Notes: a model not told the origin generated them from the sequence alone. DNA of 64,000 nucleotides from Streptomyces ardesiacus (GCF_003112575.1 NZ_BEWC01000014.1:52693-116692), one strand, 5' to 3'; shown: positions 17,596 to 26,648, counted from the first letter of the stretch. A program made the numbers and translations.

Positions 17596-19790
17596 TGGCA
17601 TCCCGCACCCGCCGTCACGGGGCCGCGCGCAGCGCCCGTGAGGGCTCTCGCCGTCGCCTGCCGTTGCGCCTGCTGCTTCCGCTGCTCGTCCTGGTCGCCC
17701 TGGTGGCGATGCTCATGCTGCGCGGCTACGTGCACAGCGAGATCCTCGCCGACCACCGCGTCCAGCCGCCCGCCGCCACCACCGACGTGCCCGAGAAGAT
17801 CCTCGAGGGCGGTCCGGTCATCGACACGCGCGCCGGCCGCACCGAGAGCCTCAGCGTGCCCGACCACCGGCTCGTCCTCACCTTCGACGACGGTCCGGAC
17901 CCGACCTGGACGCCGCGGGTCCTGGACGTGCTGAAGAAGCACGACGCGCACGCCGTCTTCTTCGTCACCGGCACCATGGCCTCCCGCTACCCCGACCTGG
18001 TCGAGCGCATGGTCGACGAGGGCCACGAGGTGGGACTGCACACCTTCAACCACCCCGACCTGTCCTACCAGTCCACCAAGCGCATCGACTGGGAGCTGTC
18101 GCAGAACCAGCTCGCGCTGACCGGCGCGGCCGGTGTGCGGACCTCGCTGTTCCGTCCGCCGTACTCCTCCTTCGCCGACGCCATGGACAACAAGTCCTGG
18201 CCGGTCACCCAGTACATAGGCGGCCGCGGCTACCTCACCGTCGTCAACAACACCGACAGCGAGGACTGGAAGAAGCCCGGCGTCGACGAGATCATCCGCC
18301 GGGCCACGCCGCACGGCGGCAAGGGCGCCATCGTCCTGATGCACGACTCCGGCGGCGACCGCCACCAGACCGTGCAGGCCCTGGACCGGTTCCTGCCCGA
18401 CCTGAAGGAGAAGGGCTACACGTTCGACAACCTCACCGAGGCCCTGGACGCGCCCAGCGCCATGACCCCGGTGACCGGCGCCGAACTGTGGAAGGGCAAG
18501 GCCTGGGTCTTCCTGGTCCAGGCCTCGGAGAAGCTCACCGACGTCCTGGTGGTGGGCCTGGCGATCATCGGCACCCTGGTCATCGGGCGGTTCGTCCTGA
18601 TGCTCCTGCTGTCCGGCGTCCACGCCCGCCGGGTGCGCCGCAGACGCTTCCGCTGGGGCCCGGCGGTCACCGAACCGGTGACGGTGCTGGTCCCGGCGTA
18701 CAACGAGGCCAAGTGCATCGAGAACACGGTCCGTTCGCTGGTGGCCAGCGACCACCCGGTCGAGGTCATCGTCATCGACGACGGCTCCAGCGACGGCACC
18801 GCACGGATCGTGGAGAGCCTCGCTCTGCCGGGCGTGCGGGTGATACGCCAGCTCAACGCGGGCAAGCCGGCCGCGCTCAACCGGGGCCTGGCCAACGCCC
18901 GTCACGACATCGTCGTGATGATGGACGGCGACACCGTCTTCGAACCCTCCACCGTCCGCGAACTCGTCCAGCCCTTCGGCGACCCGAAGGTGGGCGCGGT
19001 GGCGGGCAACGCGAAGGTCGGCAACAAGGACAGCCTCATCGGCGCCTGGCAGCACATCGAGTACGTGATGGGCTTCAACCTGGACCGCCGGATGTACGAC
19101 GTCCTCGGCTGCATGCCGACCATCCCGGGCGCCGTCGGCGCCTTCCGCCGCTCCGCCCTGGAGCCCATCGGCGGCATGAGCGACGACACGCTCGCCGAGG
19201 ACACCGACGTCACCATGGCGCTGCACCGGGCCGGCTGGCGGGTCGTCTACGCCGAGAACGCCCGCGCCTGGACCGAGGCCCCGGAGACCGTCCAGCAGCT
19301 GTGGTCCCAGCGCTACCGGTGGTCGTACGGCACGATGCAGGCCATCTGGAAGCACCGCCGCGCGGTGATCGAGAAGGGTCCCTCGGGCCGCTTCGGCCGC
19401 GTGGGCCTGCCCTTCGTCTCGCTCTTCATGGTCCTGGCCCCGCTGCTGGCCCCGCTGATCGACGTCTTCCTGCTCTACGGCATCGTCTTCGGCCCCACCG
19501 AGAAGACGATCGTGGCCTGGCTCGGCGTCCTCGCCATCCAGGCGGTCTGCGCGGCGTACGCCTTCCGGCTCGACCGGGAACGCATGACCCACCTGATCTC
19601 GCTGCCGCTGCAGCAGATCCTCTACCGCCAACTCATGTACGTCGTCCTGCTCCAGTCCTGGATCACCGCGCTCACCGGCGGTCGTCTGCGCTGGCAGAAG
19701 CTGCGGCGCACCGGCGTCGTCGGGGCGCCCGGCGGCTCCGTGCCGCAGCAGCGTGGGCGCGGCAACGCCGATCGGAGGCCCGTGGCATGA
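17595..19790 (+). CDS. matB: Bifunctional polysaccharide deacetylase / GT2 glycosyltransferase
   Basis: 731 residues. One N-terminal helix (about 24-44) puts a NodB-type deacetylase domain (90-290) outside: FDDGPD at 97-102 and His149/His153 as metal ligands. A membrane segment near 315-340 precedes a cytoplasmic GT2 domain (about 360-600) with VPAYNEA, DDGSSDG, MDGD, EDTD and the QRYRW motif of processive synthases, then further membrane helices. Polymerising and deacetylating a beta-linked N-acetylglucosamine polymer (PgaC plus PgaB in one chain) is the expected role, as reported for MatB in pellet formation. Start and stop overlap both neighbours (1 nt and 4 nt), so the trio forms one operon. 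Fusion and motifs are seen; the product polymer is inferred. Confidence 0.9.
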   Translation: MASRTRRHGAARSAREGSRRRLPLRLLLPLLVLVALVAMLMLRGYVHSEILADHRVQPPAATTDVPEKILEGGPVIDTRAGRTESLSVPDHRLVLTFDDGPDPTWTPRVLDVLKKHDAHAVFFVTGTMASRYPDLVERMVDEGHEVGLHTFNHPDLSYQSTKRIDWELSQNQLALTGAAGVRTSLFRPPYSSFADAMDNKSWPVTQYIGGRGYLTVVNNTDSEDWKKPGVDEIIRRATPHGGKGAIVLMHDSGGDRHQTVQALDRFLPDLKEKGYTFDNLTEALDAPSAMTPVTGAELWKGKAWVFLVQASEKLTDVLVVGLAIIGTLVIGRFVLMLLLSGVHARRVRRRRFRWGPAVTEPVTVLVPAYNEAKCIENTVRSLVASDHPVEVIVIDDGSSDGTARIVESLALPGVRVIRQLNAGKPAALNRGLANARHDIVVMMDGDTVFEPSTVRELVQPFGDPKVGAVAGNAKVGNKDSLIGAWQHIEYVMGFNLDRRMYDVLGCMPTIPGAVGAFRRSALEPIGGMSDDTLAEDTDVTMALHRAGWRVVYAENARAWTEAPETVQQLWSQRYRWSYGTMQAIWKHRRAVIEKGPSGRFGRVGLPFVSLFMVLAPLLAPLIDVFLLYGIVFGPTEKTIVAWLGVLAIQAVCAAYAFRLDRERMTHLISLPLQQILYRQLMYVVLLQSWITALTGGRLRWQKLRRTGVVGAPGGSVPQQRGRGNADRRPVA

Positions 19791-21112
19791 CGCACGGACA
19801 CACCACCGGTACGGGTATGAGCCCGGAACCGGTCCACCCGCACGACCCCGCGCACGCGGGGGTCCCGGACGCGACCGCGGGGATGCCGTACGCGGTCCCG
19901 CGGCAGCGCACCACGCCGCCCGCGCCGGACCCCGCCCCGTCCGGCGGGAAGCCGGGCCGCGACCGGTACCTCGACCTGCTGCGCTCGATCGCCCTGGTCC
20001 GTGTCGTGGTCTACCACCTCTTCGGCTGGGCCTGGCTGTCGGTGCTGTTCCCGTCGATGGGCGTGATGTTCGCGCTGGCGGGATCGCTGATGGCGCGTTC
20101 GCTCAAGCGCCCGGCGATGAGCGTGATCCGCGGGCGCATACGCCGTCTCCTGCCGCCGATGTGGGCCTTCGCGGCGGTCGCGCTGACGATGATGTTCGTG
20201 AACGGCTGGAACCCGTCCGACGATCCGGACCGCGGCGGCACCTGGGGCCTGATCGAGCTGTTCAACTACATCGTCCCGATCGGCGCCCCGCCCTATCCCT
20301 GGCACGTCGGCTCCCCGTCCGGACTGCTGGAGGACACCTGGGCCGTGCAGGCCGCCGGTCCCCTGTGGTACCTGCGCGCCTACCTCTGGTTCGTCATCGC
20401 CTCCCCCCTGCTGCTCTGGCTGTTCCGCAGGGCTCCCTGGCCGACGCTGCTCGCGCCGCTCGGCCTGACGGCGGTCGTCGGCACGGGCCTGGTGACCGTC
20501 CCCGGCGAAACCGGCCTCGCCCTCACCGACTTCGCGGTCTACGGGAGCTGCTGGGTGCTGGGCTTCGCCCACCACGAGGGCCTGCTCAAGCAGATCCCGC
20601 GGTACGTCTCGGTCTCCTGCGCGTCCCTGGTGATGGCCTTCGGCCTGTGGTGGGCGTCGGGCCATCTGGGCCCCGACGGCTGGGACCTCAACGACATCCC
20701 GCTCGCCCAGGCCACCTGGTCCTTCGGCTTCGTCGTGATCCTGCTGCAGTACTCCCCGTCGTGGCGGGAGCTGCCCGGCCGGCTGGCCAACTGGGACCGG
20801 CTGATCACCCTCTCCAACAACCGCGCCGTCACCATCTACCTGTGGCACAACCTGCTGATCATGGCGACGGTCCCGATCATCGACCTGTTCTACAAGCTCC
20901 CCTTCATGCAGAGCGAGCGCGCGGTCGGCGCCCTCGACGGCTCGTACACGCTCTGGATGTTCTCCCTCGTGTGGCCCCTCATCGGCCTGGCGATCCTGGC
21001 GGTCGGCTGGGTCGAGGACCTCGCCGCGAAGCGGAGGCCGAGGCTCTGGCCGAACGGCGCCAAGCGCTCCGCGGGGCGCCGGTCCGGGACGGGGGCGTCG
21101 CACCGGGGCTGA
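19787..21112 (+). CDS. Membrane acyltransferase (acyltransferase family 3)
   Basis: 441 residues; the ATG overlaps the upstream stop as ATGA. After a Pro-rich cytoplasmic start of about 55 residues, RYLDLLRSIALVRVVVYH opens the acyltransferase-3 fold, including the conserved His of the VVYH segment; about ten membrane helices follow, with YLWHN late in the chain. Such enzymes transfer acyl groups (often acetyl) to cell-surface sugars. Coupled translation with the deacetylase/glycosyltransferase suggests it decorates the same glycan. Family call is firm; acetyl versus other acyl group is not determinable. Confidence 0.88.
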   Translation: MTHGHTTGTGMSPEPVHPHDPAHAGVPDATAGMPYAVPRQRTTPPAPDPAPSGGKPGRDRYLDLLRSIALVRVVVYHLFGWAWLSVLFPSMGVMFALAGSLMARSLKRPAMSVIRGRIRRLLPPMWAFAAVALTMMFVNGWNPSDDPDRGGTWGLIELFNYIVPIGAPPYPWHVGSPSGLLEDTWAVQAAGPLWYLRAYLWFVIASPLLLWLFRRAPWPTLLAPLGLTAVVGTGLVTVPGETGLALTDFAVYGSCWVLGFAHHEGLLKQIPRYVSVSCASLVMAFGLWWASGHLGPDGWDLNDIPLAQATWSFGFVVILLQYSPSWRELPGRLANWDRLITLSNNRAVTIYLWHNLLIMATVPIIDLFYKLPFMQSERAVGALDGSYTLWMFSLVWPLIGLAILAVGWVEDLAAKRRPRLWPNGAKRSAGRRSGTGASHRG

Positions 21113-21193
21113 CGCCCGTCCCCGCGCCGTGGGAGACTGCCCCGGTTGCGGGAGTGGCCAGGGTGGCGTGAGCCGGGCAGGGGGAGCGGTGGG

Positions 21194-22066
21194 ATGAGCA
21201 AGCGGCAGACGCAGAAGATGCTGCAGCTGATGGGGAGCGGGGAGCCGGTCCAGCTCACCAGCCGGATGTCGTCCGTGAAGAAGCTCGCCAAGCTCGCCTT
21301 CGTCGCCCAGCAGTTCGGGTACGAGTACGCCGACGTGCGCCAGACCGGCGGGAACAACGCGGCGCTCACCATGCTGCTGGTCCCCGACCCCGGCCCGCAG
21401 GCCCGCACCCGGGCCGCGCAGAACTGGGCGCAGTACCCGAACGCGGGCGACGGGGTGTCCCTGCCGCCGCTCGTGCCGGACGCCTTCGAACTCCTCAAGG
21501 CGCGCATCAACTTCGACCTCACCGGCAAGAACGCCCAGAAGAACATGGGCTACGGCGCGCTCGGCGCCACCGTCGCGTGCGTGGTCCTCGCCTACCGCCA
21601 GGGCGGCTCGTCCGACGACTTCGTCATCTCCGGGATCATCTGGCTGGTCCTCATGGCGGCCCTGGGCATCGGCTTCCTCGTCACCCGCAAGCGCAACGCC
21701 AAGTTCGCGGCCCGGCTGCAGGCCGCAGGGTTCGTGCCGATGGCCGACGAGACCGGGCGGGTGCGGTACCTGCCGCCCGGCGGGCACCTGCCGGGGCACG
21801 GGAACCCCTTCGGCGCCGCCGCTCCCGGCGGCTACGGACAGCCCGCCCCCGGCCCGTACGCCCCCCGGCCGCCGCAGCAGCAGCCGTACGGCTACCCGCA
21901 GCAGGCCCCGCAGCAGCCGTACGCCCAGCCGCCGCAGCCCTACGCGCCCCCGCAGCCGCAGGCACAGCAGCCGTACCCGCCGCAGGCCCCCGCGCAGCAG
22001 CCGTACCCGCCGCAGGGCTACCCGCAGCAGAACCCGCACTGGCAGCCCCAGCCCCCGCAGGGCTGA
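21194..22066 (+). CDS. Conserved membrane protein with Pro/Gln/Tyr-rich tail
   Basis: 290 residues from ATG with a GGGAGCGG purine stretch upstream. Residues 1-115 are a soluble region (MSKRQTQKMLQLMGSGEPVQ...), then two membrane helices (about 118-135 and 142-162), a short basic loop, and about 110 residues of Pro/Gln/Tyr/Gly repeats of the type QPYAPPQPQ. No enzyme motif is visible. It lies 81 bp after the glycan trio and could be its last gene or independent. Function unknown. Confidence 0.75.
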   Translation: MSKRQTQKMLQLMGSGEPVQLTSRMSSVKKLAKLAFVAQQFGYEYADVRQTGGNNAALTMLLVPDPGPQARTRAAQNWAQYPNAGDGVSLPPLVPDAFELLKARINFDLTGKNAQKNMGYGALGATVACVVLAYRQGGSSDDFVISGIIWLVLMAALGIGFLVTRKRNAKFAARLQAAGFVPMADETGRVRYLPPGGHLPGHGNPFGAAAPGGYGQPAPGPYAPRPPQQQPYGYPQQAPQQPYAQPPQPYAPPQPQAQQPYPPQAPAQQPYPPQGYPQQNPHWQPQPPQG

Positions 22067-22198
22067 GCGCGACCTCTCATCCCGCGGCCGTGCCGGGTGA
22101 GAGCAACGTTCCCTCCCGGTCATCCACAGCCCCACCGGACCGAAACGCGCCCCTCCTAGCGTCGGCGCCATCGAGCTGTGGAGCACCGTGGAGGCGTC

Positions 22199-23560
22199 AT
22201 GACAGTCCCTGGCGGCCGCTGGATCGCGCACTGGGATCCGGAGGACGAGACCTTCTGGCGGGAGACGGGGGAGCGGACCGCCCGGCGGAACCTGTTCTTC
22301 TCCGTCCTCTCCGAGCACATCGGGTTCTCCGTCTGGACGATGTGGTCCGTGCTGGTGCTCTTCATGGGCCCGGAGTACGGGCTGACACCGGCCGACAAGT
22401 TCCTGCTGACGTCCCTGGTGACGCTCGTCGGCGCGGTGGTGCGGGTGCCGTACACCTTCGCCGTGGCCGTCTTCGGCGGGCGCAACTGGACGGTCGTCTC
22501 CGCCGGGCTGCTGCTCGTGCCGACGGTCGCGGCCTTCGCCGTGATGGAGCCGGGCACCTCCTTCCCGACCTTCCTGCTGGTCGGGCTGCTGGCCGGCATC
22601 GGCGGCGGCAACTTCGCCTCCTCCATGACCAACATCAACGCGTTCTTCCCGCTGCGGCAGAAGGGCTGGGCGCTCGGGCTCAACGCCGGGGGCGGCAACA
22701 TCGGCGTGCCGGTCATCCAGCTGGCCGCGCTCGCGATCATCGGGGCGGGCGGCGGGCCCCGGGTCCTGCTCGGCGTCTACATCCCGCTGATCCTCCTGGC
22801 CGCGGTGCTCGCCGCCGGCCGGATGGACAACCTCGCCTCCGTCAGGAACGACACCGGCGCCGCCAAGGACGCCGCGCGGGACGCCCACACCTGGATCATG
22901 TCCGTGCTGTACATCGGCACGTTCGGCTCCTTCATCGGCTACAGCTTCGCCTTCGGGCAGGTGCTCCAGAGCCAGTTCGGCCGGACGCCGCTCCAGGCGG
23001 CGTACCTGACCTTCATCGGACCGCTGCTCGGCTCCCTGGTCCGGCCGGTGGGCGGCAGGCTCGCCGACCGGTACGGCGGTGCGCGGATCACCGTGTGGAA
23101 CTTCGTCGCCATGGCCGCCGCCACGGCCGTACTCGTCGCGGCGAGCGCGGCCGAGTCGCTGGCCCTGTTCGTGGCCGTGTTCGTGGTGCTGTTCGTGCTC
23201 AGCGGGCTGGGCAACGGGTCGACGTTCAAGATGATCCCCGGCATCTTCCAGAACAAGGCGCTGGCCCGGGGGCTGGAGGGCGAGGCGGCCGTGGCGTACG
23301 GGCGGCGGCTCTCCGGGGCCTCGATGGGGCTGATCGGCGCGGTGGGCGCGCTCGGCGGCGTCGGCGTCAACCTCGCCTTCCGGCAGTCCTTCCTCTCCTC
23401 CGGCACGGGCACCGGCGCCTTCGTCGCCTTCCTCGCCTTCTACGCCGTCTGCCTCGCCCTCACCTGGGCGGTATACCTTCGCCGTCCCGCCGTACGGGCG
23501 CCGGAGGCCACCGCGGGCCCGGCACGGGCCGAGGCCGGGCTCAGCCGGGCCGAGGTATGA
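22199..23560 (+). CDS. narK: NarK-type nitrate/nitrite transporter (MFS)
   Basis: 453 residues from ATG, with GGAGG 5 nt upstream; a GTG 21 nt earlier is less likely. Twelve membrane helices. The nitrate signature is clear in helix 5: GGGNFASSMTNINAFFP...GLNAGGGNIG, and a second Gly-rich signature lies in GLGNGSTFKMIP. Members exchange nitrate and nitrite or take up nitrate with protons. It sits just before nnaR, separated by 109 bp that carry a GlnR-like box. Direction of transport cannot be read from sequence. Confidence 0.92.
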   Translation: MTVPGGRWIAHWDPEDETFWRETGERTARRNLFFSVLSEHIGFSVWTMWSVLVLFMGPEYGLTPADKFLLTSLVTLVGAVVRVPYTFAVAVFGGRNWTVVSAGLLLVPTVAAFAVMEPGTSFPTFLLVGLLAGIGGGNFASSMTNINAFFPLRQKGWALGLNAGGGNIGVPVIQLAALAIIGAGGGPRVLLGVYIPLILLAAVLAAGRMDNLASVRNDTGAAKDAARDAHTWIMSVLYIGTFGSFIGYSFAFGQVLQSQFGRTPLQAAYLTFIGPLLGSLVRPVGGRLADRYGGARITVWNFVAMAAATAVLVAASAAESLALFVAVFVVLFVLSGLGNGSTFKMIPGIFQNKALARGLEGEAAVAYGRRLSGASMGLIGAVGALGGVGVNLAFRQSFLSSGTGTGAFVAFLAFYAVCLALTWAVYLRRPAVRAPEATAGPARAEAGLSRAEV

Positions 23561-23561
23561 C

Positions 23562-23599
23562 GTAACACTGGTGACACGAGGCGGAACCGAGCCCGTCAC
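23562..23599 (+). promoter_or_regulatory. GlnR-like box upstream of nnaR
   Basis: Four pentamers at strict 11-bp steps: GTAAC (23562), GACAC (23573), GAACC (23584) and GTCAC (23595). The GlnR consensus is GTnAC-N6-GaAAC repeated; the first pair matches 9 of 10 defined-or-wild positions, and the fourth pentamer is again a perfect a-site. Placement 70-108 bp before the nnaR start fits a nitrogen-control operator. Confidence 0.6.
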
Positions 23600-23669
23600 G
23601 CGGAGTTGGCAGGCTCGGTCGCCACGTGACGGTGCACGTGGGTGTGAACGGAACGGAGCGCGGCGAGCG

Positions 23670-24836
23670 ATGGACGACCTGAGCGACGTGGGCGACGAGG
23701 GGCAGCGGCGCGAGCACGGCCCGCTGGCCGGGTTCACCGTGGGCGTGACCGCCGCCCGCCGGGCCGACGAACTGGGCGCGCTGCTCCAGCGGCGCGGTGC
23801 CGTCGTCCTGCACGCCCCGGCGCTGCGGATCGTGCCGCTCGCCGACGACAGCGAGCTGATGGCCGCGACCGAGCGGATCGTCGACCGGGCCCCGGACGTC
23901 GTCGTCGCCACCACCGCCATCGGGTTCCGGGGCTGGGTCGAGGCCGCCGACGGCTGGGGGCTCGGTGACGCGCTGCTGGAGCGGCTGCGCACGGTGGAGC
24001 TGCTGGCGCGCGGGCCCAAGGTCAAGGGCGCGGTGCGGGCGGCCGGACTGACGGAACGGTGGTCCCCGGCCTCGGAGTCCATGGCCGAGGTCCTCGACCG
24101 GCTCCTGGAGCAGGGCGTGGCGGGCCGCCGGATCGCCGTTCAACTGCACGGGGAGCCGCTGCCCGGGTTCGTGGAGGCGCTGCGGGAGGGCGGCGCCGAG
24201 GTGCTGGGGGTGCCCGTGTACCGGTGGCTGCCCCCGGAGGACCTCGCGCCCGTGGACCGGCTGCTGGACGCCGCCGTGACGCGGGGCGTGGACGCCGTGA
24301 CCTTCACCAGCGCGCCCGCCGCGGTGTCCCTGCTGGAGCGGGCCGGGAAGCGGGGCATGCTGGCGGAGCTGCTCGCCGCGTTCGGCCAGGACGTGCTGCC
24401 CGCCTGCGTCGGACCGGTCACCGCGGTGCCGCTCCAGGCACGGGGTGTCCCCACGGTCCAGCCCGAACGCTTCCGGCTCGGGCCGCTGGTCCAACTGCTG
24501 TGCCAGGAACTGCCCGCCCGCGCCCGTGCCCTGCCCGTCGCCGGGCACCGGCTGGAGATCCGCGGGCACGCGGTGCTCGTCGACGGGGAGCTGCGGGCCG
24601 TGCCGCCCGCCGGCATGTCCCTGCTGCGCACCCTCGCCCGGCGGCCCGGCTGGGTCGTGCCCCGCGCGGAGCTGCTGCGCGCCCTGCCGGGCACCGGCCG
24701 CGACGAGCACGCCGTCGAGACGGCCATGGCCCGCCTGCGCACGTCCCTCGGCGCCCCGAAGCTGATCCAGACGGTGGTGAAACGCGGCTACCGCCTCGCC
24801 CTGGACCCGGCCTCGGACGCCAAGTACACGGACTGA
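23670..24836 (+). CDS. nnaR: NnaR: HemD-like domain fused to a winged-helix DNA-binding domain
   Basis: 388 residues from ATG. Residues about 18-270 resemble uroporphyrinogen-III synthase (GFTVGVTAARRADELGALLQRRGA, then VDAVTFTSAPA), and residues about 290-382 form an OmpR/PhoB-type winged helix (RRPGWVVPRAELLRAL...VETAMARLRTSLG...VKRGYRL). This fusion matches NnaR, the nitrate-assimilation co-regulator described in S. coelicolor that works with GlnR; the HemD part is thought not to serve haem synthesis. The adjacent narK and the GlnR-like box support the same role here. Naming rests on architecture and context. Confidence 0.87.
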   Translation: MDDLSDVGDEGQRREHGPLAGFTVGVTAARRADELGALLQRRGAVVLHAPALRIVPLADDSELMAATERIVDRAPDVVVATTAIGFRGWVEAADGWGLGDALLERLRTVELLARGPKVKGAVRAAGLTERWSPASESMAEVLDRLLEQGVAGRRIAVQLHGEPLPGFVEALREGGAEVLGVPVYRWLPPEDLAPVDRLLDAAVTRGVDAVTFTSAPAAVSLLERAGKRGMLAELLAAFGQDVLPACVGPVTAVPLQARGVPTVQPERFRLGPLVQLLCQELPARARALPVAGHRLEIRGHAVLVDGELRAVPPAGMSLLRTLARRPGWVVPRAELLRALPGTGRDEHAVETAMARLRTSLGAPKLIQTVVKRGYRLALDPASDAKYTD

Positions 24837-24841
24837 CCACC

Positions 24842-24869
24842 GGCCGGGGTGCGTTGCGGCACCCCGGCC
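24842..24869 (+). terminator. Terminator of nnaR
   Basis: Perfect 11-bp stem GGCCGGGGTGC with a 6-nt loop, 5 nt after the stop; no U-run. Confidence 0.75.
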
Positions 24870-24987
24870 GAGTCGCGGTCCCGCGGGCGCCCCACGTTCC
24901 GGGGCGCGCCGCACAGCGAGCCGCCCGCGTGCCCGGTGCGGGCGTGCGGGCGGTTCTTCCGGCCGGTGCCGGAGGCGTGTGGTGTCT

Positions 24988-25046
24988 GCGGGTGCGGGTG
25001 CGGGTGCGGGTGCGGGTGCGGGTGCGGGTGCGGGCTCGGGCTCGGG
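24988..25046 (+). repeat. GCGGGT hexamer repeat, G-quadruplex-prone
   Basis: Seven perfect GCGGGT units (24988-25029) followed by decayed units ending in a G5 run. The GGG tracts are spaced by 3 nt on the + strand. It lies in the 286-bp spacer between convergent nnaR and the DUF1772 gene; the rest of that spacer shows no gene. Confidence 0.85.
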
Positions 25047-25122
25047 GGAGTGCTGCGTGTCGGCTTCCGTCGTCGCGTGGCCGTGGCGTTGCGTGTCGCC
25101 GGGCCGGGCGTGTGCCTTCCGG

Positions 25123-25704
25123 TCAGCGCCGGGGCGCGTGCGGTGCCTCCCGCCGAGGGCCTTGGGGCGCCACGCCCGCCGGCCGCCGTCGTGCCGCCGC
25201 CGCGGCGGTCCGCGCCGCCCGGCCCCAGGTCGTCAGCCCTGCCGCCAGGCACGCCGTCGCCACCGTCGACAGGACGGCCCGTACGACGTTCCAGGCCACC
25301 CACGGATCCTCGAACCGCTCCCGCAGCGCCGCGGGGTCGCCGGGGCGGGCCAGGGCGTCGTTGAGGGGGATGTTGCCGGCCACGGTGACCAGGAAGGCGA
25401 GCACGTACGCCGCCGCGCCCGCCCAGACCCACCAGCGGCCCGGCGTCCGGCGCGCCTGCCACCCCGCCAGGACCGAGAGCACCAGCGCGCCCATGAACCC
25501 CAGCAGGAACACCGGGTTCTGGATCACGTCGTTGATGTCGCGCATCACCTCGACGTAGACCCGGTCGTCGCTGCGGGCCAGCGCCGGCATCACGGCGCAG
25601 GCGAAGACGTAGAAGGTACCGGCCATCAGGCCCGCGGCGACCGTGGCCGCGACCAGTACTCCGGCGGCGGTGCGGGACCGCTGTTCCCCGTTGGTTTCCG
25701 TCAT
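25123..25704 (-). CDS. DUF1772 (anthrone oxygenase-like) membrane protein
   Basis: 193 residues from ATG (MTETNGEQ); a longer in-frame start has no ribosome-binding site. Four membrane helices, with the family-like features GLMAGTFYVFACAVMPAL early and VAGNIPLND after the third helix, then a basic Arg/Pro-rich tail. Some fungal relatives oxidise anthrones, but most bacterial members have no known role, so catalysis should not be assumed. It is divergent from the CGNR gene with a 212-bp spacer. Confidence 0.7.
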   Translation of the reverse strand: MTETNGEQRSRTAAGVLVAATVAAGLMAGTFYVFACAVMPALARSDDRVYVEVMRDINDVIQNPVFLLGFMGALVLSVLAGWQARRTPGRWWVWAGAAAYVLAFLVTVAGNIPLNDALARPGDPAALRERFEDPWVAWNVVRAVLSTVATACLAAGLTTWGRAARTAAAAARRRPAGVAPQGPRREAPHAPRR

Positions 25705-25916
25705 GCGTCCATTCAAGGGGCCGGGCAGCACACCCGACATGGCCCGGACGCGCGGGCGCATGCGCAGGCGTCCACACGCCGGCGGTACGAGGGGTTCCGG
25801 GCGCGGACGCGGGCAGGCACTGTAGAGGGAGCGGCCCGTGCGCGGTCCGCTCGCGGTCCCCCTGCTCCCCTTCCGGCCCGCGCCCCCGCGGGCAAGCCCT
25901 AGGCGGTGACAGGAAC

Positions 25917-26507
25917 ATGGCACTGGGTACGGCCACCGGCCCGTACGAGCTGCGGTTCGACACCGGGCGGATCTGTCTGGACCTCATCGCCACCACCCAC
26001 CCCGCAGAACGCCTCGGCTCCCTCGACGCGCTGCGCGCCTGGATCGCCGGCTCCCGGCTCGTCCCGCCCGGCACCCCGCTGGCCCACGCCGACCCCTCCT
26101 GGCTGACCGGCTTCCGCGAACTGCGGGGCGAGACCGCGCGGTTGGTGCGTACCCGGCCCGCGTCCCCCACGCGCGCCTACGGCCGCGCACTCGCCCGCGT
26201 CAACGAACTCGCCCTCGCCGCACCCCCGGCGCCCCGCGCAGTGCCCGGCGAGGACGGCGCGCTGGTGCGCGAGCTGACCGGCCCGCCGCGGTGCGCGGCG
26301 CTGCTCGGGACCCTCGCCCGGGACGCCGTGGACCTGCTCACCGACCCCGTCGCGCGGGCGAGCCTGCGGCAGTGCGCGGGCGACAACTGCCCCATCGTGT
26401 ACGTGGACACCTCCCGGGGCCACCGCCGGCGCTGGTGCTCCAGCGAGATCTGCGGCAACCGCGAACGCGTCGCCCGCCACCGGCGCCGTGCCGCCCTCGC
26501 CCGGTAA
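25917..26507 (+). CDS. CGNR zinc-finger putative regulator (ABATE domain)
   Basis: 196 residues; ATG with AGGA 2 nt upstream. The N-terminal part (DTGRICLDLIATTHP...) is the stress-related ABATE-type domain. The C-terminus is the CGNR zinc finger: C-A-G-D-N-C then HRRRWCSSEICGNRERVARHRRR, giving four Cys and a basic helix suited to binding nucleic acid. The family is generally treated as transcriptional regulators. The divergent DUF1772 gene is its natural first target candidate, by inference. Confidence 0.87.
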   Translation: MALGTATGPYELRFDTGRICLDLIATTHPAERLGSLDALRAWIAGSRLVPPGTPLAHADPSWLTGFRELRGETARLVRTRPASPTRAYGRALARVNELALAAPPAPRAVPGEDGALVRELTGPPRCAALLGTLARDAVDLLTDPVARASLRQCAGDNCPIVYVDTSRGHRRRWCSSEICGNRERVARHRRRAALAR

Positions 26508-26648
26508 GCACCCGTAGCTGCCCCGGCGTCCCGTTCGTCACGCCGCTCCCGGGAAATCTGTCACCCCCCTTTGAACACCGCGCACTTGGCGTCCGTACCG
26601 AATGGGCGAGCGACCGACTGGGGGAACCCCCGGACATCGGAGGTGGGC

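Noticed and set aside
22067..22198. GlnR box upstream of narK
   Set aside because: GAAAC occurs near 22140, but the partner pentamer six bases upstream is CCCAC, matching only part of GTnAC; too weak, unlike the site at 23562.
19622..24082. A 1486-codon open frame on the minus strand
   Set aside because: It is the antisense shadow of matB-like, acyltransferase and narK genes; the composition (His/Arg/Gly-rich) is that of a GC-rich third frame.
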